Below, one piece after another: positions 9,488-20,832 of a DNA stretch of 64,000 nt (position 1 is its first letter; each line of letters starts with the position of its first letter). The notes below the pieces were generated by a model. The model was not told the origin of the DNA, ran no database searches, and saw only the letters and a list, made by a program, of their open reading frames with translations. The stretch spans positions 62,001 to 126,000 of the forward strand of contig JANSYR010000011.1 in NCBI GenBank assembly GCA_024742285.1. Direction: 5' to 3'. Both the position numbers and the translations under genes were made by a program. Source of the DNA: a bacterium. Its GTDB lineage: Bacteria; Myxococcota_A; UBA9160; UBA4427.

Positions 9488-10081
9488 ATGATCGAGCCGG
9501 TCGTGGACGAGCACGGCTGTGAGCTCGTCGACGTCGAGGTGGCCCGCAACCGAGGGCAGGGACTGCTGCGGATCACCGTGGACTCCCCGAGTGCCGACGG
9601 GCGGGTGCCGATCGACCGATGCGTGGCGATTTCGCGGGAAGTCGAGACGTTGCTCGATGCGGCCGACGCCATGACCGGCGCGTACCAGCTCGAGGTCTCG
9701 TCCCCCGGACTCGATCGATTGCTCGGAAGAGAAAAGGACTTCGTTTCGGCGGTGGGGCAGGAGCTCAAGCTCCGGACGAGGCGTCCCTTCGAGGGGCGAA
9801 AGCGATTTCGAGGACGGTTGCTCGCCGTGGACACGCAGCGCGAGCCGGCCGTTCTCCAGATGGACGTCGATGGCGAGTCGTTCGCGATTCCCTTCGACGA
9901 GGTCGAGAAGGCCAACACGATCTACGAGTTCACGAGCGCGGATTTCGGGAAGCAGGGAGGCGAGAAGCCGGGCCCGCGGACGTCGCACCGCAAACGCCAG
10001 AACCGCCAGAACGGCCGGAACGGAAAGAAGCGCTCGGGGAAGGCCAAGCCTCAGAGCCGAGGCCAGGTGGAGAAATCATGA
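9488..10081 (+). CDS. rimP: Ribosome maturation factor RimP
   Basis: RimP helps assemble the 30S subunit and normally lies just before nusA, as here. The product has the N-terminal GCELVDVEVAR strand, the LEVSSPGLDR signature (YQLEVSSPGLDRLLG) and a C-terminal SH3-like domain ending near KANTIYEF. A 50-residue basic tail rich in K, R, N and Q follows, which is longer than usual. ATG at 9488 is taken as the start, but it leaves out the first helix of the family. An in-frame ATC at 9455 would restore it and lies 4 bases after a GGAGGAAGGA stretch (see findings). The stop overlaps nusA by ATGA. Confidence 0.9.
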   Translation: MIEPVVDEHGCELVDVEVARNRGQGLLRITVDSPSADGRVPIDRCVAISREVETLLDAADAMTGAYQLEVSSPGLDRLLGREKDFVSAVGQELKLRTRRPFEGRKRFRGRLLAVDTQREPAVLQMDVDGESFAIPFDEVEKANTIYEFTSADFGKQGGEKPGPRTSHRKRQNRQNGRNGKKRSGKAKPQSRGQVEKS

Positions 10082-11469
10082 TTGGGATGAACCTCAAGCG
10101 GGAAATCGATCAGATCGCCAAGGACAAGGGGATCGACCCGAACGAGATCACGGAAGCGCTCGAAGAGGCGATGCTCCAGGCCGCGCGCAAGCGCTTCGGC
10201 CAGGAGAAGGAGATCGAGTCTCGCTACAACGACGAGATCGGCGAGGTCGAGCTCTTCGAGTTCCGCGAGGTCGTCACCGAGATCACGGATCCGGACAGCC
10301 AGATCCTGATCGCCGAGGCCCAGCGCGACTACGATCCGGACGTCGAAGAGGGCGACGAGATCGGCGTGAAGCTCGACACGACGGACTTCGGCCGGATTCT
10401 CGCCCAGGCCGCGAAGCAGGTCATCATCCAGAAGATCCGGGACGCCGAGCGCGACAACACCTTCGATGAATACCAGGACCGCCAGGGCGAGGTCGTGAAC
10501 GGCATCGTCCGCCGCTTCGAGAAGGGCGCCATCATCGTCGACCTCGGCCGCGCCGAGGCGGTGATTCCGCCGAAGGAGCAGGTTCCGCGCGAGAGTTACC
10601 GGCCCGGCGACCGCGTCCGCGCGTACGTCGTCGAGGTGAACAAGGTCGCGAAGGGCCCGCAGATCGTGCTCTCTCGCGCGAACATGGAATTCCTCGTGAA
10701 GCTCTTCGAGCAGGAAGTGCCGGAGATGTACGAGAAGATCGTGTCGATCGAGTCCGCCGCGCGAGAGCCCGGCGGGCGGTCGAAGATCGCGGTCGTGTCC
10801 CGGGACGGCGACGTCGACCCGGTCGGCGCGTGCGTCGGTATGAAGGGAAGCCGCGTCCAGGCGGTCGTCCAGGAGCTGCGCGGCGAGCGGATCGACATCG
10901 TGCCGTGGAGCGACGATCCGGCCCGCTACGTGTGCAGCGCGCTCTCTCCGGCGGCGGTTTCGAAGGTGATCATCGACGAGGCCCAGCAGGCGATGGACGT
11001 GATCGTCCCCGACGACCAGCTCTCGCTGGCGATCGGGCGGCGTGGCCAGAACGTGCGCCTCGCGGTCCAGCTCACGGGCTGGAAGATCGACATCAAGAGC
11101 GAGACGAAGATGCGCGAGATCGCCGAGTGGCTCGCGCGAGCGGTGGCCGCGGTCGAGGGCTGCGGCGAGCCGGAGGCGGAGCTGCTCCTCCAGCAGGGCA
11201 TCACGTCTCTCGAGGACCTCTCGGAGTGCGCGGTCGAGGTGCTGACTCAGCTCCCCGGCATCGACGAGGACGGGGCCGCGTCGATCAAGGCGAAGGCTGC
11301 CGAGCTGGTCTCGGTCAAGGCCGCCGAAGACGAGGAGCGCGCCCAGCGCGAGGCCGAAGAGATCGAGCGGCAGCGGGCGGAGGCGGAGGCCGTCGCCGCC
11401 GCGGGTCCGCCGGACGGCGAGCCGCGGACGCCTCCCAGCGGTCCGGCTGCGACGCGGGGTGAAGAATGA
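10078..11469 (+). CDS. nusA: Transcription termination/antitermination factor NusA
   Basis: NusA binds RNA polymerase and the nascent RNA. The 463-residue protein shows the N-terminal polymerase-binding domain, an S1 domain from about residue 135 (GEVVNGIVRRFEKGAIIVDL), KH1 with CVGMKGSRVQAVVQEL, and KH2 with LAIGRRGQNVRLAVQLTGW. A C-terminal helical domain ends in an alanine/glutamate-rich tail. The ATG at 10078 is preceded by GGTGGAG and overlaps the rimP stop, so translation is coupled. The tail carries about one helix-hairpin repeat rather than the two acidic repeats of enterobacteria. Confidence 0.95.
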   Translation: MIGMNLKREIDQIAKDKGIDPNEITEALEEAMLQAARKRFGQEKEIESRYNDEIGEVELFEFREVVTEITDPDSQILIAEAQRDYDPDVEEGDEIGVKLDTTDFGRILAQAAKQVIIQKIRDAERDNTFDEYQDRQGEVVNGIVRRFEKGAIIVDLGRAEAVIPPKEQVPRESYRPGDRVRAYVVEVNKVAKGPQIVLSRANMEFLVKLFEQEVPEMYEKIVSIESAAREPGGRSKIAVVSRDGDVDPVGACVGMKGSRVQAVVQELRGERIDIVPWSDDPARYVCSALSPAAVSKVIIDEAQQAMDVIVPDDQLSLAIGRRGQNVRLAVQLTGWKIDIKSETKMREIAEWLARAVAAVEGCGEPEAELLLQQGITSLEDLSECAVEVLTQLPGIDEDGAASIKAKAAELVSVKAAEDEERAQREAEEIERQRAEAEAVAAAGPPDGEPRTPPSGPAATRGEE

Positions 11470-11631
11470 TGGCGACGATCCGATGACACGAGATCGTGCG
11501 CAGAAGACCACGGGAACGGTCCGATGACCGGATAGACAATCGACGACCGACTCTTTTCCAGCGGACAGGACGGCGGACGGAGTCGAAGGGGGATGCGCCA
11601 GCAGGCGGCCCCGGGGAATCAGCAGGAACAG

Positions 11632-14127
11632 ATGGCAAAGATCAGGGCATACAAGCTCGCCGAAGAACTCGGCATCGAGCGCAACGAGTTCGTCGAACAG
11701 GCCGGCACTCACGGCGTCGAACTCAAGAACGCGATGGCCTCCCTCGACGAGGAGCAGGTCGAGCTTCTCACGCAGCAGCTCGGCGGCGGCGCGAAGTCGA
11801 AGAAGAACGTCGACGAGCGCCGACTCGAGGGGAAGGCGGGGACCACCGTCGTCCGTCGCCGCCGCAAGAAGGCGCCGGAACCGGAACCGGAGCCCGAAGT
11901 CGTCGAGCCGGAGCCGGTTCCCGAGCCCGTCCTCGAGGAGTCCGTCGAGGCGGTTCCCGAGCCGATCGCCGCCGAGGCCGAAGAACCCACCGAAGCAATC
12001 GAGCCGACCGAGGTCCAGGAGCCCGCGGCGACGCCGGAGCCCGTGGCGGCGGAGGCCGATGCGGCCGCAGCCCCGCCGGCTGGACCGACGGCACCTTCGG
12101 GCCCCGCCCGCGAGGCGAAGCCCGGTCCGGCCCCGAGCGACAGCGGCGGTCCGGCCGACAAGAAGGGCAAGCAGCGCAAGCGCGTGCGCGAGGTGGTGAA
12201 CCTGCAGGAGCAGGAGCAGTTCGCGCGCCAGATCACGAGCCGCGGGCCCCAGCAGCGTCGCGCGCCCGCGCCGGCGCAGCGCCCGATGATCAACCCTCGG
12301 GCCCGACGTCGCGACAAGCTTTCGCCGAAGCCGTCTCCCGCGGCGGCGGCAAGCCAGGCCCGCCTGGTGAAGGTGGCGGGCGACATCAGCGTCGGCGAGC
12401 TGGCCAAGCAGGCCGGGCTCAAGGCGCCGGCCATCCAGGGCAAGCTCATGGCCCTCGGCATCATGGTCTCGGTCAATCAGCGGATCGACTTCGAGACCGT
12501 CGAGAAGATCGCCGTCGAGATGGGCTTCGAAGCCCAGGACGTGGGCTTCAAGGAAGAGGAATTCCTCGATACGCCCCAGGTGCCCGAAGGCGAAGCCGTC
12601 GAGGAGACGGGCAACGAGGTCACGCGCCCGCCGGTCATCACCGTCATGGGCCACGTCGACCACGGCAAGACGTCGCTGCTCGACGCCATCCGACAGACCA
12701 AGGTCACCGAGGACGAGGCCGGCGGCATCACCCAGCACGTGGGGGCCTATCAGGTCGAGACCGGCGGCCAGCGCCTCACCTTCATCGACACCCCCGGCCA
12801 CGCCGCGTTCACCGCGATGCGCGCCCGGGGTGCGGCGGTGACGGATCTCGTGGTCCTCGTGATCGCAGCGACGGAAGGGCCGATGCCCCAGACCGTCGAG
12901 GCGATCGAGCACGCCCAGGCGGCGGGTTGCCCGATCGTGGTCGCGGTCAACAAATGCGATCTGCCGGACGCCGATCCCGAGAAGGCGCGTCAGCGACTCA
13001 CGGAGCACAACCTCGTGCCCGAGGAGTTCGGTGGTGACGTGGCCTGCGTGAACGTTTCCGCGAAGACCGGCGACGGTCTGCCCGAGCTGCTCGAGATGCT
13101 CGCCCTCCAGGCAGAGGTGCTCGAGCTGAAGGCGGATCCGGAGCGACGCGCGAGCGGTTCGGTTCTCGAGGCGCGCCTCGACAAGGGCCGAGGCGCGGTC
13201 GCGACCCTGATCGTCCAGGACGGCACCCTGAAGAAGGGAGACACGATCGTCGTCGGGACGGAGTGGGGCCGCGTTCGACAGATGCAGAACGACGAGGGGA
13301 AGAACGTCAAGACGGCGGACCCGTCGACGCCGGTCCAGATCACGGGGCTCGGGGGCGTGCCGGCGGCCGGCGCGGCCTTCCACGTGGTCGAGAACGACCG
13401 CGTCGCCAAGCAGATCGTCGACCATCGCGAGGATCAGGCCCGTGGCCAGGTCGCGGCGCCGAAGCCGAGGATGACCCTCGACGAGTTCTACGCTCAGTCC
13501 GAAGGAGAGGGCGCCAAGGAACTCACCGTCGTCCTGAAGGCGGACGTGCAGGGCACCTGTGAAGCGGCGAAGGATTCCCTCGAGAAGCTCTCGACCGACG
13601 AGGTCACGCTTCGGGTCCTCTCCTCGAGCGTGGGCGCGATCACCGAGAACGACGTCAACCTCGCCTCGGCGAGTGAGACGATCATCCTCGGCTACAACGT
13701 GCGCCCCGATCCGGCGGCTCGGCGCCTCGCCGACTCCGAGGGGATCGAGATCCGCACGTACTCGATCATCATGGAGATGCTCGACGACGTGAAGGCGGCG
13801 ATGGCCGGACTCCTGCCGAACGTCGTGACCGAGAAGATGCTCGGTCGCGCGGAGATCCTCGAGACCTTCACGATTCCGAAGGTCGGGACGATCGCGGGCT
13901 CCCGTATCGTCGAGGGCAAGGCCGTTCGGCACGCCCACTGCCGGGTCGTGCGCGATGGCATCCAGGTCTACCAGGGGACGGTCGGGTCGCTCCGCCGCTT
14001 CAAGGACGACGTCAAGGAAGTCATCAACGGCATGGAGTGCGGTATCGGGGTTTCTCAGTACAACGACGTCAAGGTCGGCGATGTGATTGAGATCTTCGAA
14101 CTCGAGGAGACGCCCGCGACGCTCTAG
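11632..14127 (+). CDS. infB: Translation initiation factor IF-2
   Basis: IF-2 is the GTPase that places fMet-tRNA on the 30S subunit. The 831-residue product starts [17 protein letters not shown] disordered region rich in E, P and A lies around residues 80-180. The G domain follows: [11 protein letters not shown] (P-loop), [10 protein letters not shown] (switch I), DTPGHAAF (G3) and NKCD (G4). The C2 domain closes it. ATG 11632 is chosen because AGGAAC lies just upstream and the protein then begins at the conserved residues; ATG 11593 is an alternative 13 codons earlier. No ylxR gene lies between nusA and infB; the 160-base gap shows nothing recognisable. Confidence 0.95.
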   Translation: MAKIRAYKLAEELGIERNEFVEQAGTHGVELKNAMASLDEEQVELLTQQLGGGAKSKKNVDERRLEGKAGTTVVRRRRKKAPEPEPEPEVVEPEPVPEPVLEESVEAVPEPIAAEAEEPTEAIEPTEVQEPAATPEPVAAEADAAAAPPAGPTAPSGPAREAKPGPAPSDSGGPADKKGKQRKRVREVVNLQEQEQFARQITSRGPQQRRAPAPAQRPMINPRARRRDKLSPKPSPAAAASQARLVKVAGDISVGELAKQAGLKAPAIQGKLMALGIMVSVNQRIDFETVEKIAVEMGFEAQDVGFKEEEFLDTPQVPEGEAVEETGNEVTRPPVITVMGHVDHGKTSLLDAIRQTKVTEDEAGGITQHVGAYQVETGGQRLTFIDTPGHAAFTAMRARGAAVTDLVVLVIAATEGPMPQTVEAIEHAQAAGCPIVVAVNKCDLPDADPEKARQRLTEHNLVPEEFGGDVACVNVSAKTGDGLPELLEMLALQAEVLELKADPERRASGSVLEARLDKGRGAVATLIVQDGTLKKGDTIVVGTEWGRVRQMQNDEGKNVKTADPSTPVQITGLGGVPAAGAAFHVVENDRVAKQIVDHREDQARGQVAAPKPRMTLDEFYAQSEGEGAKELTVVLKADVQGTCEAAKDSLEKLSTDEVTLRVLSSSVGAITENDVNLASASETIILGYNVRPDPAARRLADSEGIEIRTYSIIMEMLDDVKAAMAGLLPNVVTEKMLGRAEILETFTIPKVGTIAGSRIVEGKAVRHAHCRVVRDGIQVYQGTVGSLRRFKDDVKEVINGMECGIGVSQYNDVKVGDVIEIFELEETPATL

Positions 14128-14156
14128 CGTCCCGGAGACGTCGTTGAACTGAGAAA

Positions 14157-14217
14157 CGTCGGGCGCGGAGCGCCCGACGGGGTTTCCTTTCTACCTTGCC
14201 GCGCGCTTTGCGCGCGG
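14157..14217 (+). terminator. Two GC hairpins between infB and the DUF503 gene
   Basis: A perfect 10-bp stem, CGTCGGGCGC/GCGCCCGACG, spans 14157-14166 and 14170-14179 with a 3-base loop, and is followed by GGGGTTTCCTTTCT. A second perfect 8-bp stem, CCGCGCGC/GCGCGCGG, lies at 14199-14206 and 14210-14217. The first could act as a weak terminator or attenuator inside the cluster. The T tract is broken, so read-through to DUF503-rbfA-truB is likely. Confidence 0.5.
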
Positions 14218-14330
14218 GGCTCGGCTCCGCCGATTCAGCTGACAGATTCGGTTCCGCAAATGCCTCGCCGGACGAGGCGGTCGTCTCCGCTGAGACGGTC
14301 GCTGCTCGATCCGGGAGGCTGAGTGCTGCC

Positions 14331-14711
14331 ATGATCGTAGGGGTTGCCGTCATCGAGATTCATGTGGAGGAGGCGCAGTCGCTGAAGGCGAAGCGGGGCG
14401 TCGTCCGGTCGATCTCGCAGCGGTTGCGGAACGAGTTCAACGTGTCGGTGGGCGAGGTCGGCGGGCAGGGGACCTGGCAGCGGGCGACGCTCGGGGTCTC
14501 GATGACCGGGAGCGACGAAGTGGGAATCCGGCGGGCGCTCGAGCGGGCGGTCGGGTTCGTCGAGGACCTGCATCTCGCGCAGGTGATCGCCTGCGAGGTC
14601 GACACGCTGCGGAGGCCGCTCGACGAAGAGGGGCCGCTGCCTTTCGGCAGCGAGGAAGCGCAGGCCTGGGACGAGAACCTGGGCGGCGGAACCGAAGAGG
14701 GAGAGGACTGA
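14331..14711 (+). CDS. DUF503 (YlxP-like) family protein
   Basis: This 126-residue protein matches the DUF503 family, small RNA-binding-like proteins that sit between infB and rbfA in many bacteria. The motif VEEAQSLKAKRGVVRSISQR and the start MIVGVAVIEIHV are typical. ATG 14331 begins at the family's first residue; GGGAGG lies 13 bases upstream, a rather long spacing. The acidic C-terminal tail (GGGTEEGED) is specific to this protein. A role in ribosome assembly is inferred from gene order only. Confidence 0.85.
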   Translation: MIVGVAVIEIHVEEAQSLKAKRGVVRSISQRLRNEFNVSVGEVGGQGTWQRATLGVSMTGSDEVGIRRALERAVGFVEDLHLAQVIACEVDTLRRPLDEEGPLPFGSEEAQAWDENLGGGTEEGED

Positions 14712-14716
14712 GCGCG

Positions 14717-15094
14717 GTGGCGGAGAAGGTCCGGGTACAGCGCGTGGCGGAGCAGATCCGCGGAGAGCTCTCGCAGATTCTGCGCGACGAGGTCCGTGAT
14801 CCGCGGCTGCCCCTGCTCACGATCACGCGGGTGAAGCTCGCCGTCGACCTCGGTGCGGCGACGATCTTCTACAGCCCCCTCGGCGAGGATCCCGACGAAG
14901 CTCGCGCGGCGGAGCTGCAGGACGCGATGGGCAGCGTGACCGGCTTCGTTCGTCGCTCGCTCTCGAAGCGGGTGAAGCTCCGCCATACGCCGGAGCTGCG
15001 ATGGGTCCTCGACGATTCCATCGCGGAAGGCAGCAACACCCTCGAGCTGATCCGTGAGCTCGACGTCACGCCCGGCGTCGACGAAGAAGACTGA
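14717..15094 (+). CDS. rbfA: 30S ribosome-binding factor A
   Basis: RbfA is a KH-fold factor for late 16S rRNA processing and cold adaptation. The 125-residue product has RVQRVAEQIRGELSQILRDEVRDPR at its start (positions 6-30), then a central strand region, and LRHTPELRWVLDDSI near the end, all diagnostic. The start is GTG 14717, five bases after the DUF503 stop, with GAGG upstream. Gene order infB-DUF503-rbfA-truB is the usual one. Confidence 0.93.
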   Translation: MAEKVRVQRVAEQIRGELSQILRDEVRDPRLPLLTITRVKLAVDLGAATIFYSPLGEDPDEARAAELQDAMGSVTGFVRRSLSKRVKLRHTPELRWVLDDSIAEGSNTLELIRELDVTPGVDEED

Positions 15095-15103
15095 TCCGAA
15101 TCG

Positions 15104-16039
15104 ATGGCAAGACGAAACAATCGCAAGCGCCGTCCCGAGCCGCCGGGGCCCTCGGGCTTCCTGGTCGTCGACAAGCCGTCGGGAATGACGTCCCACGACG
15201 TCGTGGACGCGGCACGGAAATGGCTCGGCACGCGTCGTGTCGGTCATCTCGGGACCCTCGATCCGCAGGCGACCGGAGTCCTTCCCCTCGCGATCCGCGC
15301 CGCGACGAAGCTGATTCCCTTCATCGAGGGCGGCGCGAAGGGCTACGACGGCACGATCGTCCTCGGCTCGGAGACCGACACCCTCGATCACGAAGGCGAG
15401 GTCACCGCGCGCTTCGACGGGGAGCTTCCCGACCGTGAGACCGTCGAGAAGGCGCTCGCCGCGTTCAAGGGCGACGTGCAGCAGGTGCCGCCGATGTACA
15501 GCGCGGTCAAGAAGGACGGCGTCCCGCTCCACAAGCTCGCCCGGGAGGGCAAGGAGGTGGAGCGCGATCCCAAGTGGATCACGATCGACGCCCTCGAGAT
15601 GACGCGCTTCGAGTCGCCGGAGCTCGACGTGCGGGTGCTGTGCTCGGCCGGGACCTACGTACGCGTCCTCGCGGCGGATCTCGGGAAGGCGCTCGGCTGC
15701 GGAGCCCACCTCGGCGGTCTCCGCCGGACCCGCTCCGGCCCCTTCGTCCTCGAAGAGGCGAAGACGTTCGAGCGGATCGAGGCGGCCGTCGAAGCGGGCA
15801 CGGTCGACGAGCTGCTCGTCTCGCCCGAGGAAGCGCTGGGATTCCCGGTCCTCGAGCTGAACCGGGACCAGCGGATCCGTCTCGTGAACGGCGGCGACAT
15901 CCCGGCGGGCGAGCTCCACAACCGCAAGCCCGGGACCCGGGTCTCGGTCCTCGGGGAGGGCGGCGATTTTCTCGCGGTCGGGGAGATCCGGGCGGACCAC
16001 CGTCTCTGGCCCCTGCGCGTGCTCCCCCTCGAAGGCTGA
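15104..16039 (+). CDS. truB: tRNA pseudouridine(55) synthase
   Basis: TruB makes pseudouridine 55 in the T loop of tRNAs. The catalytic aspartate is in GHLGTLDPQATGVLP (near residue 50). The YDGTIVLGSETDTLD strand, the PPMYSAVKKDG motif and RVLCSAGTYVRVLAADLG are also present. The 311-residue length is normal, with a C-terminal PUA-like domain. A basic N-terminal tail (MARRNNRKRR) precedes the fold. It lies nine bases after rbfA and is presumably co-transcribed with it. Confidence 0.95.
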   Translation: MARRNNRKRRPEPPGPSGFLVVDKPSGMTSHDVVDAARKWLGTRRVGHLGTLDPQATGVLPLAIRAATKLIPFIEGGAKGYDGTIVLGSETDTLDHEGEVTARFDGELPDRETVEKALAAFKGDVQQVPPMYSAVKKDGVPLHKLAREGKEVERDPKWITIDALEMTRFESPELDVRVLCSAGTYVRVLAADLGKALGCGAHLGGLRRTRSGPFVLEEAKTFERIEAAVEAGTVDELLVSPEEALGFPVLELNRDQRIRLVNGGDIPAGELHNRKPGTRVSVLGEGGDFLAVGEIRADHRLWPLRVLPLEG

Positions 16040-16165
16040 GGGCGCGGCGGCCGGGCGCCTCGCTCCCTTCGCCCGGTCAAAGGTCGCGCGCCCGGACGGC
16101 CGATCCGTCGGGGGCCGGCGCGAAAGGCGTGCTCCGCGTTCTGGTCGTCGCCGGCGGAGTGTCGA

Positions 16166-17125
16166 TTGGCGAAGGTCGCGAACAGCGTCTTGTCTCGCGT
16201 GCTCTGGCTGGCGATCGCCTGGCCGGCGCCGGCCGCGATCGCCGGGCTCGCGGGCTGGACCGGGATCTGGGGGAGCGGGAGCGCGTTCTTCGACTACCTG
16301 GTCCCGATCCCGGTGGCCGGCGGGGTCCTGCACGTCCCGACCTTCGCCGCGGCGACGGCGATCGTCTTCGCGTTCGGGCGACGAGCCGACGTGGCCGAGG
16401 GCGACGCCCGCTGGCTCGGGCCGTTGCTGCTCGGACTGACGCTCTTCGGGTTCGCCATGCTGCTCGATCTCGAGCGGCTCGGCCGGTTCCTGTTCTTGGA
16501 TGCGCCGTTCCCTCGACGGTTCGAGAAGAACGCGCTCGCGCTCTTCGTCACGACGGATTTCGGACTCGCTCTCCTCTGGACGCGCGGACCGCGCGTGTCG
16601 CGTCGCGCCGCGGCGAGCGGCGCCCTGGCGGTCGCGATCGTGCTCCTCGGATGGCAGGGCTACCGCGTAGTCACCGCGCTCGAGCTCTGGCACGGCGCGA
16701 CGACCCCGGGCAGGGCGCCGGGCGATCGGATCCGGTGGATCTACTCGAGCAGCACGTCCCTGGTCGAGATCGATGATCCCCTCCTCGACCTCGCCCTCCA
16801 GTACCCGCCCGAGGAGGACGACACGACGGAGGACGTCGCATTCTTCGTGACCTCGAGCGCCTCCGCCGCGCGCGAGGGGATCGCCGAAGAGGTCTTCGCC
16901 ACGATCTGTCTCTACGAAGACGGGCCCCGCGCGATCATGGAGGAGGGGCGGGTCGACTGCTTTCGGCATGCGTCGTTCAGCGATCGCCTCGCTGCCGGGG
17001 AGATCGATCTCGCCCGATTCTGCCCGCGCCTCGAGGGGCTTCAGGCCCGATTCCAGCCCAGACGCGCTGATTCGGCCGCCCGCCAGGCCTGGCGGGATCG
17101 GCGGGGCACGCTCGAAACGCCCTGA
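16166..17125 (+). CDS. Four-helix membrane protein of unknown function
   Basis: This 319-residue product has about four membrane segments in its first 175 residues (roughly 10-33, 41-70, 83-108 and 150-172). A soluble C-terminal half of about 140 residues follows, with no motif I recognise. TTG 16166 is the only good start, with GGAG about six bases upstream; a GTG seven bases earlier is out of frame. It lies between truB and rpsO, where no fixed partner is expected. Codon bias and the run of hydrophobic segments support a real gene. The function is unknown. Confidence 0.7.
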   Translation: MAKVANSVLSRVLWLAIAWPAPAAIAGLAGWTGIWGSGSAFFDYLVPIPVAGGVLHVPTFAAATAIVFAFGRRADVAEGDARWLGPLLLGLTLFGFAMLLDLERLGRFLFLDAPFPRRFEKNALALFVTTDFGLALLWTRGPRVSRRAAASGALAVAIVLLGWQGYRVVTALELWHGATTPGRAPGDRIRWIYSSSTSLVEIDDPLLDLALQYPPEEDDTTEDVAFFVTSSASAAREGIAEEVFATICLYEDGPRAIMEEGRVDCFRHASFSDRLAAGEIDLARFCPRLEGLQARFQPRRADSAARQAWRDRRGTLETP

Positions 17126-17362
17126 TTCTTCCCGAAAATCGGGATTGGCGGCCGTTCCCGCTTGCCAACCCGGCGGGGATCGGCAAAACTCCCGCCGTCC
17201 GAAAAACGACGAGAAAACAATGGCTTCCCGGCAGACCGACAGGCGGTCTGCGAAACCACGGAAAGCGCAACCCGTCGATCTCCGTGCGCGCGTCGAAGCG
17301 CGCACCGCATGATCGACCACTCGAAGCGACTACGCACGCTCGAGTGCCAAGGAGTCATCGAC

Positions 17363-17629
17363 TTGATCTCTGCAGCGAAGAAGGCCGAAATCATCGCCAA
17401 GCATGCGCGCGGCGAAGGCGACACGGGTTCTCCCGAGGTTCAGATCTCCCTCCTCACGGAGCGGATCACGGGTCTCCAGGAGCACTTCAAGACCAACGCG
17501 AAGGATCATCACTCCCGACGTGGTCTGCTCAAGATCGTGAGCCAGCGCCGCCGCCTGCTCGACTACCTCCGGAACAAGGACGTGGATCGCTACCGCGCCC
17601 TGATCCAGGAGCTCGGTCTCCGTCGCTGA
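17363..17629 (+). CDS. rpsO: 30S ribosomal protein S15
   Basis: S15 binds the central domain of 16S rRNA early in assembly. The 88-residue product matches family length (about 89) when read from TTG 17363, which has AAGGAG eight bases upstream. Upstream in-frame codons would add an unrelated N-terminal extension. Conserved residues include [20 protein letters not shown], then [22 protein letters not shown]. It is followed by a structured leader and pnp, the order seen in E. coli, where the two genes are partly co-transcribed. Confidence 0.96.
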   Translation: MISAAKKAEIIAKHARGEGDTGSPEVQISLLTERITGLQEHFKTNAKDHHSRRGLLKIVSQRRRLLDYLRNKDVDRYRALIQELGLRR

Positions 17630-17775
17630 CTAATTTTGTCGCCTGCGGGCGCTCGGCGACGTTGTAGCTCGCCCGGCGGTTGCAGCTTGACCCACCCCGT
17701 GATGCGGGAGTCGGTCATACGCGAACGGTGCTGCTTTGCGGCACGCCCCCCAAGCCATTCGCGCATGGGTGATCC

Positions 17776-17853
17776 CGTATTCGGGGCCCTTCCGGGAATC
17801 CGGAAGCGCTTTCGAATACGTCGTGCCTCGTGTTGCGTCCAGGGAGGACGCAA
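17776..17853 (+). promoter_or_regulatory. Double stem-loop in the pnp leader
   Basis: The 322-base gap between rpsO and pnp holds two strong hairpins. The first is composite: an 8-bp outer stem CGTATTCG/CGAATACG (17776-17783, 17813-17820) encloses a 7-bp inner stem CTTCCGG/CCGGAAG (17789-17795, 17800-17806) with a GAAT loop. The second is an 8-bp stem TTGCGTCC/GGACGCAA (17833-17840, 17846-17853). In E. coli a leader stem cut by RNase III lets PNPase repress its own message; similar control is inferred here. No promoter was clear in the gap. Confidence 0.5.
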
Positions 17854-17951
17854 TCGATTCGGGGCCATCAACCGCATGGGCATGCGATCTCCAACTCGAG
17901 AAGGAAGAGGGGAGACGAGGCCGGTGCACACACGAGTGAGTAAGTAAGAAC

Positions 17952-20147
<2,196 letters not shown>

Positions 20148-20209
20148 CCGACTTCCAGGCCGGACGGCGAGGAGCTCTCCTCACCTCCGGATCCTTCTGA
20201 TTCCGTACG

Positions 20210-20247
20210 CGGGGTCGGGCTCCCTGCCCGGCCCCGCGTCTCGTTTC
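20210..20247 (+). terminator. Rho-independent terminator after pnp
   Basis: An 11-bp stem with one G-T pair, CGGGGTCGGGC/GCCCGGCCCCG, spans 20210-20220 and 20226-20236 with a TCCCT loop. The tail is CGTCTCGTTTC. A shorter palindrome, GAGGAGCTCTCCTC, precedes it near 20169. Together they likely end the pnp transcript before dut. Confidence 0.6.
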
Positions 20248-20308
20248 GGGGCCACGTGTGCGACTTCGAGGTCTAGACCCATCGGCGGGTAGAGGCTACG
20301 AACGGGGC

Positions 20309-20797
20309 ATGGGTGAGCCCGACACCGACGATGTCCTCTGCGCGGGCCAGCGCGTGCGGGTCGAGATCCTGCGCGAGGCCCACGCCGCCGATCTTCCGCT
20401 GCCCCAGGCCGAGTCCGAGGCCGCGGCGGGCGTCGATCTGCGCGCCGCGGTGACCGAGCCGGTGACCCTGGCTCCAGGAGAACGGCGGTTGATTCCGACG
20501 GGGCTGCGCATCGCGCTGCCCGTCGGCTTCGAGGCCCAGGTGCGTCCCCGGAGCGGATTGGCGCTCCGGCATGGCATACTCATCCCGAACTCGCCGGGGA
20601 CGGTCGATGCCGACTATCGGGGCGAGCTCCAGGTGCTCCTGATGAACGGGGGCGCCGAGGATTTCGAGATCAGCCGCGGAGACCGGATCGCTCAGCTCGT
20701 CGTCGCCGCCGTGGCGCGGCCGCTCTGGGTCGAGGTGGAGGCGCTCCCGGAAACGGAGCGCGGCGAGGGTGGCTGGGGCCACACCGGCCGCCGCTGA
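20309..20797 (+). CDS. dut: Deoxyuridine 5'-triphosphate nucleotidohydrolase
   Basis: The trimeric dUTPase removes dUTP and supplies dUMP for thymidylate synthesis. All five motifs are present in 162 residues: [39 protein letters not shown] and a C-terminal [10 protein letters not shown]. In the last motif tryptophan replaces the usual phenylalanine that stacks on uracil. ATG 20309 is chosen because it sits close to the first conserved strand; an in-frame start at 20258 would add 17 unconserved residues. The gene lies alone between pnp and cdsA. Confidence 0.95.
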   Translation: MGEPDTDDVLCAGQRVRVEILREAHAADLPLPQAESEAAAGVDLRAAVTEPVTLAPGERRLIPTGLRIALPVGFEAQVRPRSGLALRHGILIPNSPGTVDADYRGELQVLLMNGGAEDFEISRGDRIAQLVVAAVARPLWVEVEALPETERGEGGWGHTGRR

Positions 20798-20832
20798 CGT
20801 CGATTCGGCGGGTCGAGGGGGGAGCAGGGGAC

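Noticed and set aside
10051-13938. Long minus-strand frame over nusA-infB
   Set aside because: It lies antisense to two certain genes and reads as L/R/D/H-rich noise caused by third-position GC bias.
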